A program made the translations under genes and the position numbers. Below, in pieces: positions 1 to 11,739 of a DNA stretch of 64,000 nucleotides. The stretch comes from Pseudo-nitzschia pungens (taxonomy: Eukaryota > Bacillariophyta > Bacillariophyceae > Bacillariales > Bacillariaceae): NCBI GenBank assembly GCA_037355855.1, contig CM074763.1, positions 5,084,001-5,148,000 on the forward strand, in the 5' to 3' direction. Position 1 is the first letter of the stretch. Each line of letters begins with the position of its first letter. Under the pieces are notes generated by a model that saw only the letters and a list, made by a program, of their open reading frames with translations, did not search any database and was not told where the DNA came from.

Positions 1-7
1 ACCCAAA

Positions 8-2348
8 TCATTTAGGAAGTGAGAGATTTGTCAGTTTGATTACCAGATCCTCCTTCGTCGTTTCAGAACAGCTTATGCCAAGATTTTCGCCAGGATCGAT
101 TCCAATCGTGACACTTCGAATCGCCGGTACGAACATCTTCTCTCCTCTAGGGATAATAAGGTCCTTACATTCCTTGAGTGCAATATCGGCACAACCCTTC
201 ACGACGAGACGATCAACTCCAGAGGTAGAATCGAATTCAATCTCAAAATTGTTGAATTGAATTCTTATCGGATCGACTTGGAGGCACGGAGATCGATCCA
301 CAAAAGTAACCTCCGCACTGGTCTTTTTCGTTTTCAATGGAATATCGATCGAGCCAGCTCCTCGGAGTATAAATTCCTGACCCCGTGGCGCCTTATCAAT
401 GATTGCATACCAAAGTTTGGATAACCAGGGTAGATTCATGTGGGTGCGATGGACTTCCAAGAGATTTGATGTTGGGTCGATAAGGCGATGATAAGGGCCT
501 TCATTTGTTGAAGCTTTGGAATAACAGTAAAAATCAACACCGTCAACAATTGTGAGACCCAATTGATGTTGATTTTGCACAGTTTGCCTAGCGTTGTACT
601 TACCGAAGTACGAAGTTGTCATCTGCACACCCGTTCTCCCTTTGCACGACTCATCAAGATTGAATTCTTTGGTGAGTGTTCCAGCAACTTTAGGCATTTG
701 GCGAGGAAACATCTGGAGGACTGAAAGTGTGCGTGGATTATTTTGGAGATACATTTCATACGGTAAGCTTTGGATATCTATAAGAGGACTCTGCGCAGCA
801 GCTTGGTTTGGAAAATAAAACTCTCCACATTTAGCCCTCAAAGCCATAAAGGACAGTCCCGGGGAGTGGAAAGTGGATTTCGAATGCAACATCATCGTCC
901 AAGACCATCGATAACCTTCGAAAGTATGCCTGAATTCACCTCGAGACACTATCGGCATTCGAAGAGGGATGAGCCACTGGACCAGAAGAAAAACAATTGG
1001 AAGTAGATATTTCTTTCTGACTCCGTGTTGGATGTGACCTGCGTCGGGGTCATCAAGACGCATTCGGAATTGTATCGCTAACCATTTTGCATGGGAAAGG
1101 GTGTCACCACCGAGCGACTCTTGGGCCTTGTCAATCGCATCGGATCTTTGAAAGAGGAGACCGGCAAAAATCATACCTATTGGAAAAGAATAGCCGATTC
1201 TTTGAGCCATCGTATAGCCGGTGAATCCGTGGAACAAAAAACCTACTAGTTGTAATTTGTGCCCCGGCGGTAGGAACATGAGGACAAAAAAGAGCATGAA
1301 ATCGAGACAGAGACCCGACAAGCCAATAAAGCGAAATAGCCACGGGAAAGTTGTATTTAGTGCACTCCATGGAATTCCCCGATGATCCCCTTGCTCTTCA
1401 AATGATAGGAAGATGCCCTTCACTATTTGCCCGCTCAACCAATCAGAATCGAATTTCCAAAGCGATGCAAAAGCATAGACCACAACAATTTGTCCTCGTA
1501 ACGCGTGAACCCAACCGGCCTTCCCATGAATATCGTCTTTCCTGCAATTGCAATAAAATGCCATGAGGGTTGACAGGAGAAAAAATAGGTAATTATGGTC
1601 TGAATTTGCATCGTAAGTATGGATTCACGAAAAGATATTAAGTTAAGTGATCAGTGGATGTGACGAACTGCACCAAAAAAATAAATGAAACAAAACATGA
1701 AACGGTGTAGAGTTGTCTAACTGAAACATGCTAGGCGAAAGATATGAAACTTACTTATAAACAACACAATATTGGTAAATATCATTTGTCCTGTCATAAA
1801 GGCAAAGATGACAGTGGCGGCATTGTTGACAGTCGAGGTGAGAGCAATAAGCGTTCCAAAATAACGAATCTTTTCGGCATCTGCAATTGTCCTCGGAGCG
1901 AAATCATATATCCATTCAGTATGATCATAAGTCGTGAATTCACTTAGTCGCTCGACTTCATTCGGCGTGAATGAATCGGCGCAATCATATTTGTCCACAA
2001 CAGTAGGAAGTGAAAGGAAAAAATGAAAATGATAGATCGATGAGGGGCACCGAAGATTACCAGGTTTGTAGTGAAAAGATCGGAAAGAGTTTCAATCAAA
2101 TATCACTATCCCGGGAGTTATAATACCCAAGTGGACGTACATGGACCATGGTAAGAAATGTACCAACCGTAAGCCATTAGACAGTAGAAACAAAACCGCC
2201 ACAAAGACATGGCAGAATGGCCGAAGAAGAAAGAGTTAGACCTTGATTTCACGGGATTTTCCTGCCCGCGCTCGGACTTCCACTCTCCCTCTGGTCGATT
2301 CTTCGCATCTTTGACTTCTCTGCCTCCAGATTTCTTGATTTTGGTCAT
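8..2348 (-). CDS. Vitamin K-dependent gamma-carboxylase-like (HTTM) membrane protein, three exons, N-terminal junction unresolved
   Basis: The last exon (1599-8) is read with confidence. It contains an LRGQIVVVY segment followed by LWKFDSDW, which lines up with the human GGCX stretch carrying catalytic Lys218, then several hydrophobic helices and a C-terminal soluble part with a GYRWSWTMMLHS motif typical of the family. A GTAAGT donor at 1754-1749 and an AG acceptor at 1601-1600 remove a 155-bp intron. The joined codon gives I-N-H-N-Y-L, matching the family's conserved Asn-His just before the next helix, so this splice is well supported. The middle exon covers about 2000-1755, possibly starting further upstream. 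The first exon is probably 2348 to about 2118 and has a charged N-terminus plus one hydrophobic helix. I found no clean acceptor between exons 1 and 2. Known enzymes of this family carboxylate glutamate using reduced vitamin K in the ER membrane; the substrate here is unknown, and it could be an HTTM protein with another activity. Confidence 0.75.
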
Positions 2349-3169
2349 CTTCGCCTTGATCGGTAAGAATAACTATGTTCACTGAGATCAATTTTGAAGT
2401 CGACAATGTTGTGCCTCACGAAATGCAAGTGTGACTTCCTCCAGACTACCAAACATTATGCACCGCGCCGCAAATACGAAGTAATTTTAAGGACCTTACT
2501 TCGTAGTATTTTTATCACACAGTTTTTACAGTACGACTCGTACAGTGGGCGTTACTTGTAAAAGTAAATCTTACTTTCGTCTGAGTAAAACTTTTTTGAT
2601 GGGTCATGGATAAGAGAAATGGGTCATGAGCAAGATCTTACCGAACTCGGGAATGTCAAAAACCTGGAAGTGTTCCTCTCAGTTTTCGATTGGACTTTCT
2701 CCAAGACCAATAAGATTCTTCGTACGGTATGGAGCGTAGTTTACGTATGATTGCAATTAAGTAAGTTATGGTAACCTTACCTTCCGATGACTATTACTTC
2801 GTATTAAAATTTAAATGTATATAAAGGTTTACACTGTAATCTTACCGTTGCCGGTACGTAGATGAGTAAATAATTTTAGTCGCGAATGAATCCATTCATC
2901 AACAACGAATCTCAATCATTCACGTTTCACAAGTTGAACTTCCAGATGGCACATCATGACGTTCTGTAATTTTTCTCGAGAAACAAAAATCAAATGATGC
3001 TCTCGCATGGTGAATAATCCACGAAAACTGCCGTTGTAATCAGGATGTCCTCCATCCTTGTTGAGGTGCAAATTCTATTTACAAGAAGCTAGCAAGCATC
3101 AAACAAAAAAAGACACTCGATCACTAAACATTCCTAGTCGTTTCCAATTTTAAATACAAATTGCGCAAG
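2349..3169. other. Intergenic region between divergent genes
   Basis: This spacer separates the minus-strand carboxylase-like gene from the plus-strand STI1-type gene, so it should hold both promoters. It has scattered TACGAAGTA, GTAAGG and TTACCG words, as in other spacers of this window. I see no ORF, tandem repeat or RNA gene. Confidence 0.5.
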
Positions 3170-4109
3170 ATGATGAACAATATGATGTTGGCGCAGCTCA
3201 TGAAGGATCTTCAGGTAGGTGGGTTCGTTTTGAGACAACGACCGATCGAACACGCCGAGGGCTGGAACCTTCATCGATGCGAGACATTTTGGGACTGACT
3301 AACTGAGTGATGGAATGGTCTATATCGAGTTAACAGAAGTTCGTGGGAGGTCTAAGTCCAGAGTTCCTCCTGTCGACCGATAGTTGATGTTGATTGTTCT
3401 CTGTCGAAAACAAAACTTTCGACGACAAATTGTGTTTTGATGCGGAAACGAAGCCCAAAACGAACTGGGCGTTCACCGAACTCGGCACATTGTCTTCATT
3501 ACGAAATTCTCTCGAGACGCGTTTGATACCCGTATGTGGACCGTTGAGCTATTGTGCGCTATCGGGCTCCGGGTCGAGAAAAACTACTGCGTCCAACATT
3601 CTACATACGTGTAACGATTCTGTGCTCAACCTGACGAAAAATTTTGCTTGTACTATTTTTTCCAACGATTCGAACGACTTTTGATGAATGTTGCATTTTC
3701 GGGTACCATACGTACCATATTTGAATATTTGAAATCGCAATAGGATCCTGAAATCATGGCTGAAGCCCAAAAAATGATGGCAGACCCAAAATTTCAAGAA
3801 CACATGAAAAAGATTACCGAATCCCAAGGTTTCAAAACCCACATGAAGGCGCAACAGGAGGCAATGAAGGACCCCAAAAAATTGAAAGAGATGGAAAAGC
3901 AAATGAAAGATCGATTGAAGGAAGGAAATGAGCAATTGGAACAAGCGAAAGCTCTTCGAGCACAGGCCGAGGCGGAAGCCAAGAAAAAGGCCGGGGACGA
4001 AAATGAAGAGGATGATAAGAAAGAGGCTGCTACAGACAAAGACGACAAGAAAGAGGCAGAAACTAGTGCAGATGACATGCCTGACATTCCCAACCTTTCT
4101 CTCAATTAG
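3170..4109 (+). CDS. Small STI1-type, coiled-coil protein (136 aa, two exons)
   Basis: Exon 1 (3170-3214) encodes 15 residues rich in Met and ends at a GTAGGT donor. Exon 2 (3744-4109) starts after a TAG acceptor and is in phase, giving LMKDLQ followed by DPEIMAEAQKMM and ADPKFQEHM. The repeated pattern of DP, a Met-rich helix and DP is that of STI1 (heat-shock chaperonin-binding) domains found in Hip, Sti1/Hop and Tic40. The rest, from about residue 50, is a charged Lys/Glu coiled coil ending in a very acidic tail and PDIPNLSLN. There are no TPR repeats and no signal peptide, so it is probably a cytosolic or nuclear co-chaperone-like protein. The 529-bp intron is long relative to the other introns here (110-181 bp). 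Without the 45-bp first exon the STI1 core would be incomplete, which supports the gene model. Confidence 0.62.
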
Positions 4110-5338
4110 AGATTCGATTGCATCGAATTTTGGAATGCAATTCCGACAATGAAGAATTACGACAGTGACGCACAACGAAACGAAGCTAACGTCGCTTTTA
4201 TGTGGAAAGGACATCTTTTGTTTTGTCATGACCCATTGAATACGCTAACGTATAATCTTATATTAGAGAATTTTGCGACGGATCAGAAAGCAACGTTGAT
4301 GGATTGACAACTGTTGCTTTCGCGGGTTGCATTCACTTCTGGAGAATGTCTGGAGTGGTTATCATGGATGAAACCAATACACATTGTTCTTATGCTTTTG
4401 CAAATAAATTAGTAGCCCCCCAATTTTTCTGTGACTGTCAGAAAGTTCGGAGGAGCTCGTCGCGTTCTTTCTTTCCTTGCTACTCGAATCATCGTCAATT
4501 GTCGCCGTTTTATCTGGGTGATGAAGAACGTAAAAGAGGGCTACAATACGGCGGGATTCTGGGCTTTTGAAGATTGAGAAGTGCAAAGAAGTCGTTGGCC
4601 GCCCATCATTATTCAATAGCGTAGGTCATGAGTGCTACTAGTAGTACCAGCAACTAGAAATTGCGAAGGACGTGAGGGCAAAAAAATTTGACAAGACAGG
4701 AAAAGAGCCACCATACAGCGCAGCAACGATAAAGAATTCTAGACTGGTTCCAGCATTGCTCTACGATGAGAAAAAAAGAAAGTTTGCACCACTTTTCTGC
4801 AAAGAGATGCGGAAGATAAGTATTCATAGTCCATGGCTGAACTATGATTTTTTCATTTGACGAAAAATGCATCAGCCTTATTTGCCATAGTAGAAACAAA
4901 ACTGATAAATGTTTAGAAACATAGTTTCCCCACGTCACCAAGATATTCATGTTTGCAATGTGTTTGGTATTACTGGCCTCTCAGCCTTCCACAGTGCTCA
5001 GAGTTGGAACAGAATTTGAATCTTGTTGTAAACCAAACTGGTGGTAGTAGAGGAGGGGATGCTCAGTAGTATCACTTTCTGTTGACTCACAGAAGATTGA
5101 CAATTCACATTGACAAGAACAAATTTACGGTTTCAACCCTGGCAATCCTTCTTTGTGCTTCTGGTTGACCATCCAGATGTAGGATCAGCAAATAGAGTAT
5201 GTGGAGATCCTGTTACACAAGTGTCATTGATTTTCATGTGCAAGGTACTCATACGTTACACCTTCTTACACACAGTTACTATCCTCACCATAGTTGTGGT
5301 ATTGAGAGTGACCCTTTGTGTTTGACTGTGTCATCATT
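4110..5338. other. Intergenic region, nothing recognised
   Basis: AT-rich spacer. Several ORFs under 100 codons occur on both strands, but none has a protein-like composition or a plausible splice context. The last three bases (ATT, 5336-5338) are the left target duplication of the MITE that follows. Confidence 0.45.
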
Positions 5339-5736
5339 GAGCGATTCCCGAAACTATATGCGTTCATATAATATCCTAGATTATATGCCTTGTTCTTTTT
5401 GGCGCACCCAGCGGACATGCATTAAAAATGGATGACAGACAGGCGTGTAGAAGGCCTATTTTGGAATTTGGAATCTTGTTTCGAAAAACAAAAAATGCTC
5501 TCTTTATTCCGTACCCACGCGTGTATCGCCAATTTTTAGCGCGCGTTCTTGTTTTCAAGATTCCCTTGAAATTTAATTTTGGTTGCATATTCTGGAGGAG
5601 GCAAATATGTCTCCTCCAGAATATGAAAAAATCAGTTAAGAATTTCATAAAAGTATGTTACAGGCAGATAATAATATGTGTGCCACGTCACGAATAATGT
5701 GATATTACATGTGCATATTAGTTTTGGGAATTGCTC
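5339..5736. mobile_element. MITE-like element A (398 bp), TIR GAGCGATTCCCG, TSD ATT
   Basis: The left end GAGCGATTCCCGAAAC (from 5339) is the imperfect inverse of the right end, which finishes at 5736. ATT flanks both sides (5336-5338 and 5737-5739). The interior shares a GCGCACCCA block and an AGGCCTATTTTGGAATTTGG block with the element starting at 11215, so the two are copies of one family. There is no transposase ORF, so it is non-autonomous. A 3-bp TSD is the usual length for PIF/Harbinger elements, but those normally use TWA, so the superfamily is uncertain. A perfect 15-bp hairpin lies inside at 5586-5625. Confidence 0.75.
5586..5625. repeat. Perfect 15-bp stem, 10-nt loop
   Basis: CATATTCTGGAGGAG at 5586-5600 is followed by a 10-nt loop and its exact reverse complement at 5611-5625. 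It lies inside MITE A and is far better conserved than the element's own TIRs. Confidence 0.8.
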
Positions 5737-7049
5737 ATTGTTGCACCAAAAGCAGCCCCCCACTAGTACTACTAAACCATGTTTCCAAACAATATTACTA
5801 GAGATTTCAAATATGGCACAGTCCTGACTATTGGAATGTCATTGACTGGGTTGGATCGTCTTTACTAGTAGTACAATTCCAACTAGTGTACTACTACTAG
5901 TACTAGTACTACTAGTAGTAATATTGTTACAAGCCTACTACTAGTAGTAGTACTTGTCCATTACTTGGACGACTTTCTTCTACAGCTTTAGATAGTACTA
6001 CTACTACTACTAGTAGTAGTAGTACCATCATTATTACTATTTCCTATTGGAGTGAGTTAAAGATCAGTTCTATCCCTAGAGGAAAGATTTGATCATAAAG
6101 GGGGCGGTGGGGAATACCACCAGCATCAGTAACAAGTTCTTCAGAACCAAGGCACCACTGCTGTGATGACATTCTTCCGACATCATCCTCTCTGAGTTTC
6201 CTCCCATTGCAGGAGGAGGAGTCTTTCCTCAGCTGCTATTATTAGTACGTCAACAGTAGTACCATATTTGCACGTGATGCCATCATGGTGGAGCAGCTGA
6301 TTGGATTTCAAAAGCACATGGGGCAATGACTACCGGTATGGCTTATTGCTTCATTCAGATTATTGTACTACTACTACGACTAAGGTACTAGTAATAGTAG
6401 TGGTACTGTTTCGCGGTGAAAATCCCGAATGAGGAGTCCTGGTTGTTACTACCGTACGTGTACAAGGTACGTACAAGTACAAGTAAGATTACTATTGTGT
6501 CCACTGTTTTCTCATTCTTTTCCTGACTGTTTCTTCCCGTTAAATAAAAATAAAAATACTTGCAATGGATGATGAGACTGACTCACATACCGAGTCACAG
6601 ACAGGACGCGAAGAATGAATCAAAATCATCACGAAAAAAATGATGATCGAATACTGGTACTGGTAAACCTTACTCGTACGAACAGATACGTACCGGTACA
6701 GAATACAGAATACAGAAAGAATCAATCGGTTCCCTTAGTGAGAGCATTTTGATGAGCATTCTTTATTCTTTCCCCATCAGCCATTTTTCGAACGGCATAA
6801 CAGTCCGTTACCTGGTTTGTCATCGTCATCGTCATCGTCATCGCCATCGCCGCTGACACCAAAACAAGCGCTGCAACCACTTTCAAAAGAGCAACAAAGT
6901 TCCGTCATACCGGTACATTCACAATCTGAACAATCGTCCACCAACATTGCCTACAAACGAAACAAACAGGCCTCCTTGTTTGATCATCATTCCGCCCGGA
7001 CCAAACATCGGTTTCTAGTTCCTACAGAGAACAATACAATCACGACACG
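5737..7049. other. Intergenic region with palindromic CTAGTA-type simple sequence
   Basis: At 5765-6030 and 6360-6410 the spacer has dense runs of TAGTAC, CTAGTA and ACTACT that form many overlapping short palindromes. Around 6440-6490 and 6660-6710 there are GTACGTAC and TACCGGTAC words. The last 230 bp, with TCA/CATCGT repeats at 6825-6850, is probably the 5' leader of the DUF1995 gene. It is open for 78 codons from 6817, but that frame stops across the next ATG. Confidence 0.45.
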
Positions 7050-8388
7050 ATGACGAACACTCTCATCACTGCGAGAGGAATATTTCATCGGCATTTCTGG
7101 GTGGCATTAGTCGCCATTGCCATTACATTCTCGAGTACAAGCATATCTGCCTTTCAAACAACTACGGCGACAACCAGATGCGGGACCCAACGAACAACAA
7201 CACGAACAACAACACGAACAACAAACACGGCAGTTTTCGCGGTGACCAACACCAACGGCGACAGCGGTTTGAATGTCCACCTCGATCAGCGGCAGCAGCG
7301 GCAGCAACAGCAACAGCAAAACCGTGAGCGATGCGCAGAGGCTCCTGGAAAAGGCGGCACAACTGCGGGCCGAAATCGCCTCGGCCGAGGGAAAGACGCT
7401 GGAACAAGTCCGGGAGGAAGCCGATCGAGCCAGGGAGCAACGGGAACGGATCGACCGCCAGAACCGGGAACGCCGGGAAGAACTCCGAGCGAAGAACAAG
7501 GACAGCAGGTCCAGTGCGCACACCATTCTTCGGGTACCGGTCACCTTTGACGACATGGTCCGGCAGGGGGCCCGCGCCGTGGAGAGGGCCTTTTCCGACG
7601 GCAAAACCCGCCAGATCGTGCGGTTCAATCTGGTGGGGGAAGACGACGGAGCCTCGGCGACCGACGAAAACGAATGGCCGGGCGGCGCCAAGCAAATGTA
7701 CCGCGAGTCCGGAAAGCCGCTCGCGAACGCTTTGCTCCGAGAGGTTCGGGCGCCGACCAAGAATCTCGAGACCTTTCCGGAAGAGAGGCGGACCAACCCG
7801 CGGCTCAGGGTGCAGGACATTTGGGATTTCGACGGGACCGCCATTCACACGGCCGAAGCGGCCGAGGGGCCCAGCGCGGACATCCAGGCCATGGTGTTCC
7901 CCAACACGGACACAAAGTACCTGGACGACATCGAAACGGTGTCCAAAGCTATGGGAAAGCGCTTGTTTTTGCTGGTGAATCCGTTCTGGAGAAACGTCGA
8001 CAGCTGGGGATTCAACATCTTGGCTCCCGGTGCCAAAAAGAGGGCGCAAAACGTAATATTTGGTGGCGAGAGCAACAACAACGACAAAGACGACAACAAA
8101 GACGACGACGACACCGCTGTTCCCTTTGAGGAAACCTACATACTGGACGTGTTTTCGGTGCGGGGAGAAAAATGCGTTGCACTGAAAGCCTATCCCCACG
8201 ACTGGCAACTGTTCGCCTTTCGCGAGGATGACTATTACCCGAACAACGAGGAGTATGCTGCCTGTATTCGATTGGGATCCTGTCGGGAGGAACCCACTTC
8301 CGCCATCATCACACAACTGCTCAACGAACGACCAGAGTTCAAGGAGACGAAAACGATGCGACAGATGAAAAAGCTGGGCGGTGACTAG
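7050..8388 (+). CDS. Plastid-targeted DUF1995 (LPA3-like) protein, apparent +1 frameshift
   Basis: The start at 7050 gives a hydrophobic signal peptide ending in SISAFQ, matching the diatom bipartite plastid signal in which Phe follows the cleavage site, then a Thr/Arg-rich transit region. The mature domain is in another frame, open from 7273 to 8388. It starts with a charged helical region, then has FDDMVRQGARAVERAF, KRLFLLVNPFW near the centre and LKAYPHDWQLFAF near the end; all three blocks fit DUF1995, whose plant member LPA3 assists photosystem II assembly. The frame changes between about 7260 and 7320, in an AGC/CAG repeat with an AAAA run at 7318-7321. I found no in-phase GT-AG intron there. 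One extra base in the repeat (sequencing error or allele) would explain it; a real frameshift or pseudogene is less likely, since 371 downstream codons stay open. GC content is clearly higher than in the neighbours. Confidence 0.7.
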
Positions 8389-8772
8389 CAAACCAACCGA
8401 CCGACCACTACGTAGTACAGTACTTCGCGATTCAAGAAAATATAGCGACAAAAGTACACGTAATATACAATCTATATAGTTTTACCGTAGTATTCTAGAC
8501 TTCTATCGCATCTCACAAAAAACTCAAATTATCAAATGGTAGACTCCGTATTAGGTCCCATGCAGTAGGGGTCCATCCTAGAATGGGAGCTCATGCATTT
8601 TCGCAGCCAAAGAGACACTGAACTTCCACGTTCCAAACCAAAAATCAAGCTGCCAGTTGTCTTTTTCCAGGATGAATGTGGTTTTTGGCTTCGTCCCTGC
8701 CGTTTTTGGTACGCCGCAACCACCATTATTTCTCGATTTCTTCGTTCGAAAAAGTTGGCGTTAACAGAAACA
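8389..8772. other. Intergenic 3' region of convergent genes
   Basis: This holds the 3' ends of the DUF1995 gene and of the minus-strand DUF6824 gene. Both strands are open for about 85-105 codons at 8532-8850, partly overlapping the end of the DUF6824 gene, but I see no independent gene. Confidence 0.4.
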
Positions 8773-10515
8773 TCACTCATCTTGTACCGACGCAATGCAG
8801 CCGAGTCGACATTCACCTCGCCGCTTCTCCGCCGGATTGGTAGCATTTAGCTTTTGACTCGTTGCATTGAGGATTGCTCTGTTTCTGCGAGCCTTCATGT
8901 TTCTTGTAAAATCCCGGAAATAGGTGGGAATTTTGTACCGAATCTCCGATCGGCTTTCGAATTCCGTCCACCATCCACGCGTGTCCCACTTCAAAAAGCG
9001 GCCACCCCTTCGTTCGACTTCCTCGACAACAGACCATGCAATCTCGGCCTTTCGCTTTCGCGTTGCCGCAAAGTGTTCGTCCAACTTGGACTCGATCAAG
9101 CTCCGAAACATGACATTCCCGGGATGGCACATATACGATCTCCCCATTCGGAAAACAACGTCATTCAAATTCGGACACTCGACGGCAGACGACAGATCCG
9201 AGGCAGAAACGGAAGGGGCATCGCTATCGTCGGAACTAGATCCGTCCTGATCGGGAGATTTCTCAATGATTTTTCGAAGCCACGTCCAGTGTTGGAGCTG
9301 CGTCGTTTTAATGGTTCCGGTCGCTGATATTGGCAATATGTCAATGGGGATCCCAAAGCCCATTAATTTATACTGCAATTCCGTCCATTTTCCTGCGATG
9401 TAAAGTTGTTTGAGAGGGGTTAGTGACCGTTTGCATACATGAAAAAGTTCAATCGTATGCAAGCATCAATTCCTCATCGATTCACTCACCGGTATGCGTT
9501 TTGAATCGAAATCGTGTACCAGAAGAAAAATGACTCATCAACAGAAAAGAACGGAACAAGCGATAAAAAACTGTATCTGGAAAGCACACGTGAATCGCAA
9601 CAATTCGTATTGGAATGGATTCGTTGAATTTCGTCGCCATTTCGCGATGGGCTGGTCCAGGTAGAATCTTGTCAAGAGTAGAATGCCCGCTTGGAGCGAA
9701 AAAAAGAATAACTAGTCCCTTCCTCTGAGTTTCGACGCTTTCTGTGGCAACATACATGATATATAGAAGAATGGACAACTGCAAGGGTAAAAACGAAAAA
9801 TCGGTTAGAGCACACTTCGATCAAACGTTGTTTTTTCCTTCCGCACTTTTCCTCTGCGCTTTGGATTTCATGCAATCGGTGCAGAAGTCAGCCGGTCTTT
9901 GCTACCACAGAATCTTACAGTTTTAAAAAATTCATGATGCATGCCCATGTTCTGCAGACAGGTGAATATCCTTCTCCCGCTTCGATCACGATAAGGCAAT
10001 ACCTGGAAATTTCCATTTTTCAAAATCGCGAGTTCCACAGCGCCGAGATCGGACAGTCTCGGCGGTCGCACTAGGAATTCCTCGTTTCCTTCGAAAGCAA
10101 ACACCAAGATATCCAGGAATGATACCAATCGCGCGGCTGCTTTGGTCGCATCGAAGAGTTCACACCGTAAAAATTTCAGTCGAAACTCCGCCGTGTTGAC
10201 GTACGTCCCGGCACCTCCGTTTCCACTTGAGTAGCATGGTAATCGTGCTAGTTCCTGGCTCCTGTTGTACCCTGGTTTGTCGCGAATCGCGTCAATTGCC
10301 TCGGAAAGCTGCATTAAAGATTCCTTTATCATGTCGGCGGTTTCTGTCGGAGCTAGACATCGTACACCATGGACCTCTTCATTGATTGGTTCTCGATCTC
10401 CAAAAGTCAAACTGCCGAGTTCCCTCGACAGAATTTGGTCGACCTCTTCCGGCTTGACTTTTTCCATGACTTTCGTAAGTGTTGTCTCGCCTCCGGATGT
10501 AATCCCCACCTTCAT
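8773..10515 (-). CDS. CRAL-TRIO-like plus DUF6824 protein (501 aa, three exons)
   Basis: Exons 10515-9919, 9778-9490 and 9392-8773 join in phase; donors are GTAAGA and GTGAGT and both acceptors end in CAG. The first two exons encode a FLRCELFDATKAAARLV block and LPYRDRSGRRIF, then LLYIMYVATESVETQRKG. This order resembles the N-terminal helix and ligand-binding part of CRAL-TRIO (Sec14-like) domains, and is common in diatom proteins as an arm preceding DUF6824. After an acidic Ser/Asp linker, exon 3 has NLNDVVFRMGRSYMCHPGN and WSVVEEVERRGGRFLKWD, the hallmark blocks of DUF6824. The protein ends in a basic segment. DUF6824 has no established biochemical function; a role in nucleic-acid binding is often suspected because of the basic tail, but nothing here proves it. 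Confidence 0.82.
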
Positions 10516-11214
10516 AGTCGTCTATCCAACTAATCAGAACGGTTCTCAGGTTTAGCATGGAAAATGAATATTACTATCGATTTTGATAAGTTGTGGTCCG
10601 ATAAATGACAAATTTGAAACAACTCATCAAAATTTGCCAACGTTTTTTCTTATGAATGCCGACGTTGAAATGTTTCCAGAGCGTGTGTGCTACTACAAAA
10701 TTCCTAACAGCTGTCCGTTGGTTCTACGCACGTATGTACTAATTTCTACGTGGACTTGAGGACAGCTGTTAGGAACTTTGTAGTAAAACAACTTACAGTG
10801 AGGCGTGCTTCTTTGTGATTCGAGGTTCAACTACCTGCTTGCTAAAAATACTTGTAAAAACGGTACTTAGCAATGCTGACGAAGTTTAAGATGGAAAAAC
10901 ATAATGAGAGATTATCAAGTTTAATCAACAGAATTGATTAATCAACCACCGTTCAAAATACTTCGTACTAAGGTTTACCACTTAAAAATACGAAGTACTT
11001 GTATTCATTTTTGTACCAATCTGAAACCATCAGAGTTTGTATTCTTCAATCAGAACACGTGTGAATCAACAAAAATCAACATTGAGATTCTTAAGTAGAA
11101 ATATTTTTCACATGTTTGTTATGCAACGCACTGGAATTTAGGAATTAAGAAGCAATGAATTTTAAGTAAACCTTAGTAGTTGTATGGATTGTTTGCCACA
11201 TACGATAGAGTATT
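10516..11214. other. Intergenic region upstream of the DUF6824 gene
   Basis: Besides the hairpin element at 10691-10785, this holds AT-rich unique sequence with TACGAAGTA words. The ATT at 11212-11214 is the left TSD of the nested MITE. Confidence 0.45.
10691..10785. repeat. 95-bp palindromic MITE-like repeat with CAGCTGTCC arms
   Basis: The 26-nt arms (10691-10716 and 10760-10785) are inverted copies with one mismatch; both contain TTCCTAACAGCTGTCC. The loop is about 43 bp. Related arms occur at 18967-19052, at 37558-37669 and at the window end (63941-63967), so this is a dispersed family. No clear TSD is seen. Confidence 0.7.
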
Positions 11215-11739
11215 GAGCGATTCCCGGAATTACATATCGGAGTATTACAAATTAGCATTCCCGGAATACTAGAACACATATAAAAATTGCGCACCCAACG
11301 GAAGAACTAGATCTGTCTCAACACGAGGCCTATTTTGGAATTTGGAATCTTGTCGAAAGAAACAAAAATCGTTAGCGGCAGTTATTACGCTTGTGAGGAG
11401 TTTACGAGTGGTTGTGAATTAATAAAAAAATTTCCTGTTAAAACACCAACAGCAGCAACAACAGGGGACAGTTTGTACTGGATCAAAGTAGTAACTGGTA
11501 CAACTGAAAACTTGATCGACGAAAAAGAGAAGTTATAGCACATGTTTGGTTACATGTGTAGGCGTGCGTTGAGTGATTGAAATTTCTGGTTTTTAGATTC
11601 CATCTAGTTTTATGTACGCTTGTAGTCGGACAGACGGCACTACAAGGTTATATGTACGTTTGGATCAGATATACGAGTCTGGTTATTACGAAATGGTACT
11701 TTACATAAGATATGAACGCCTAATAACATACTATGTGAT

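Noticed and set aside
3394..3684. 96-codon ORF inside the intron of the STI1-type gene
   Set aside because: It lies between well-supported splice sites and has no start context or recognisable features.
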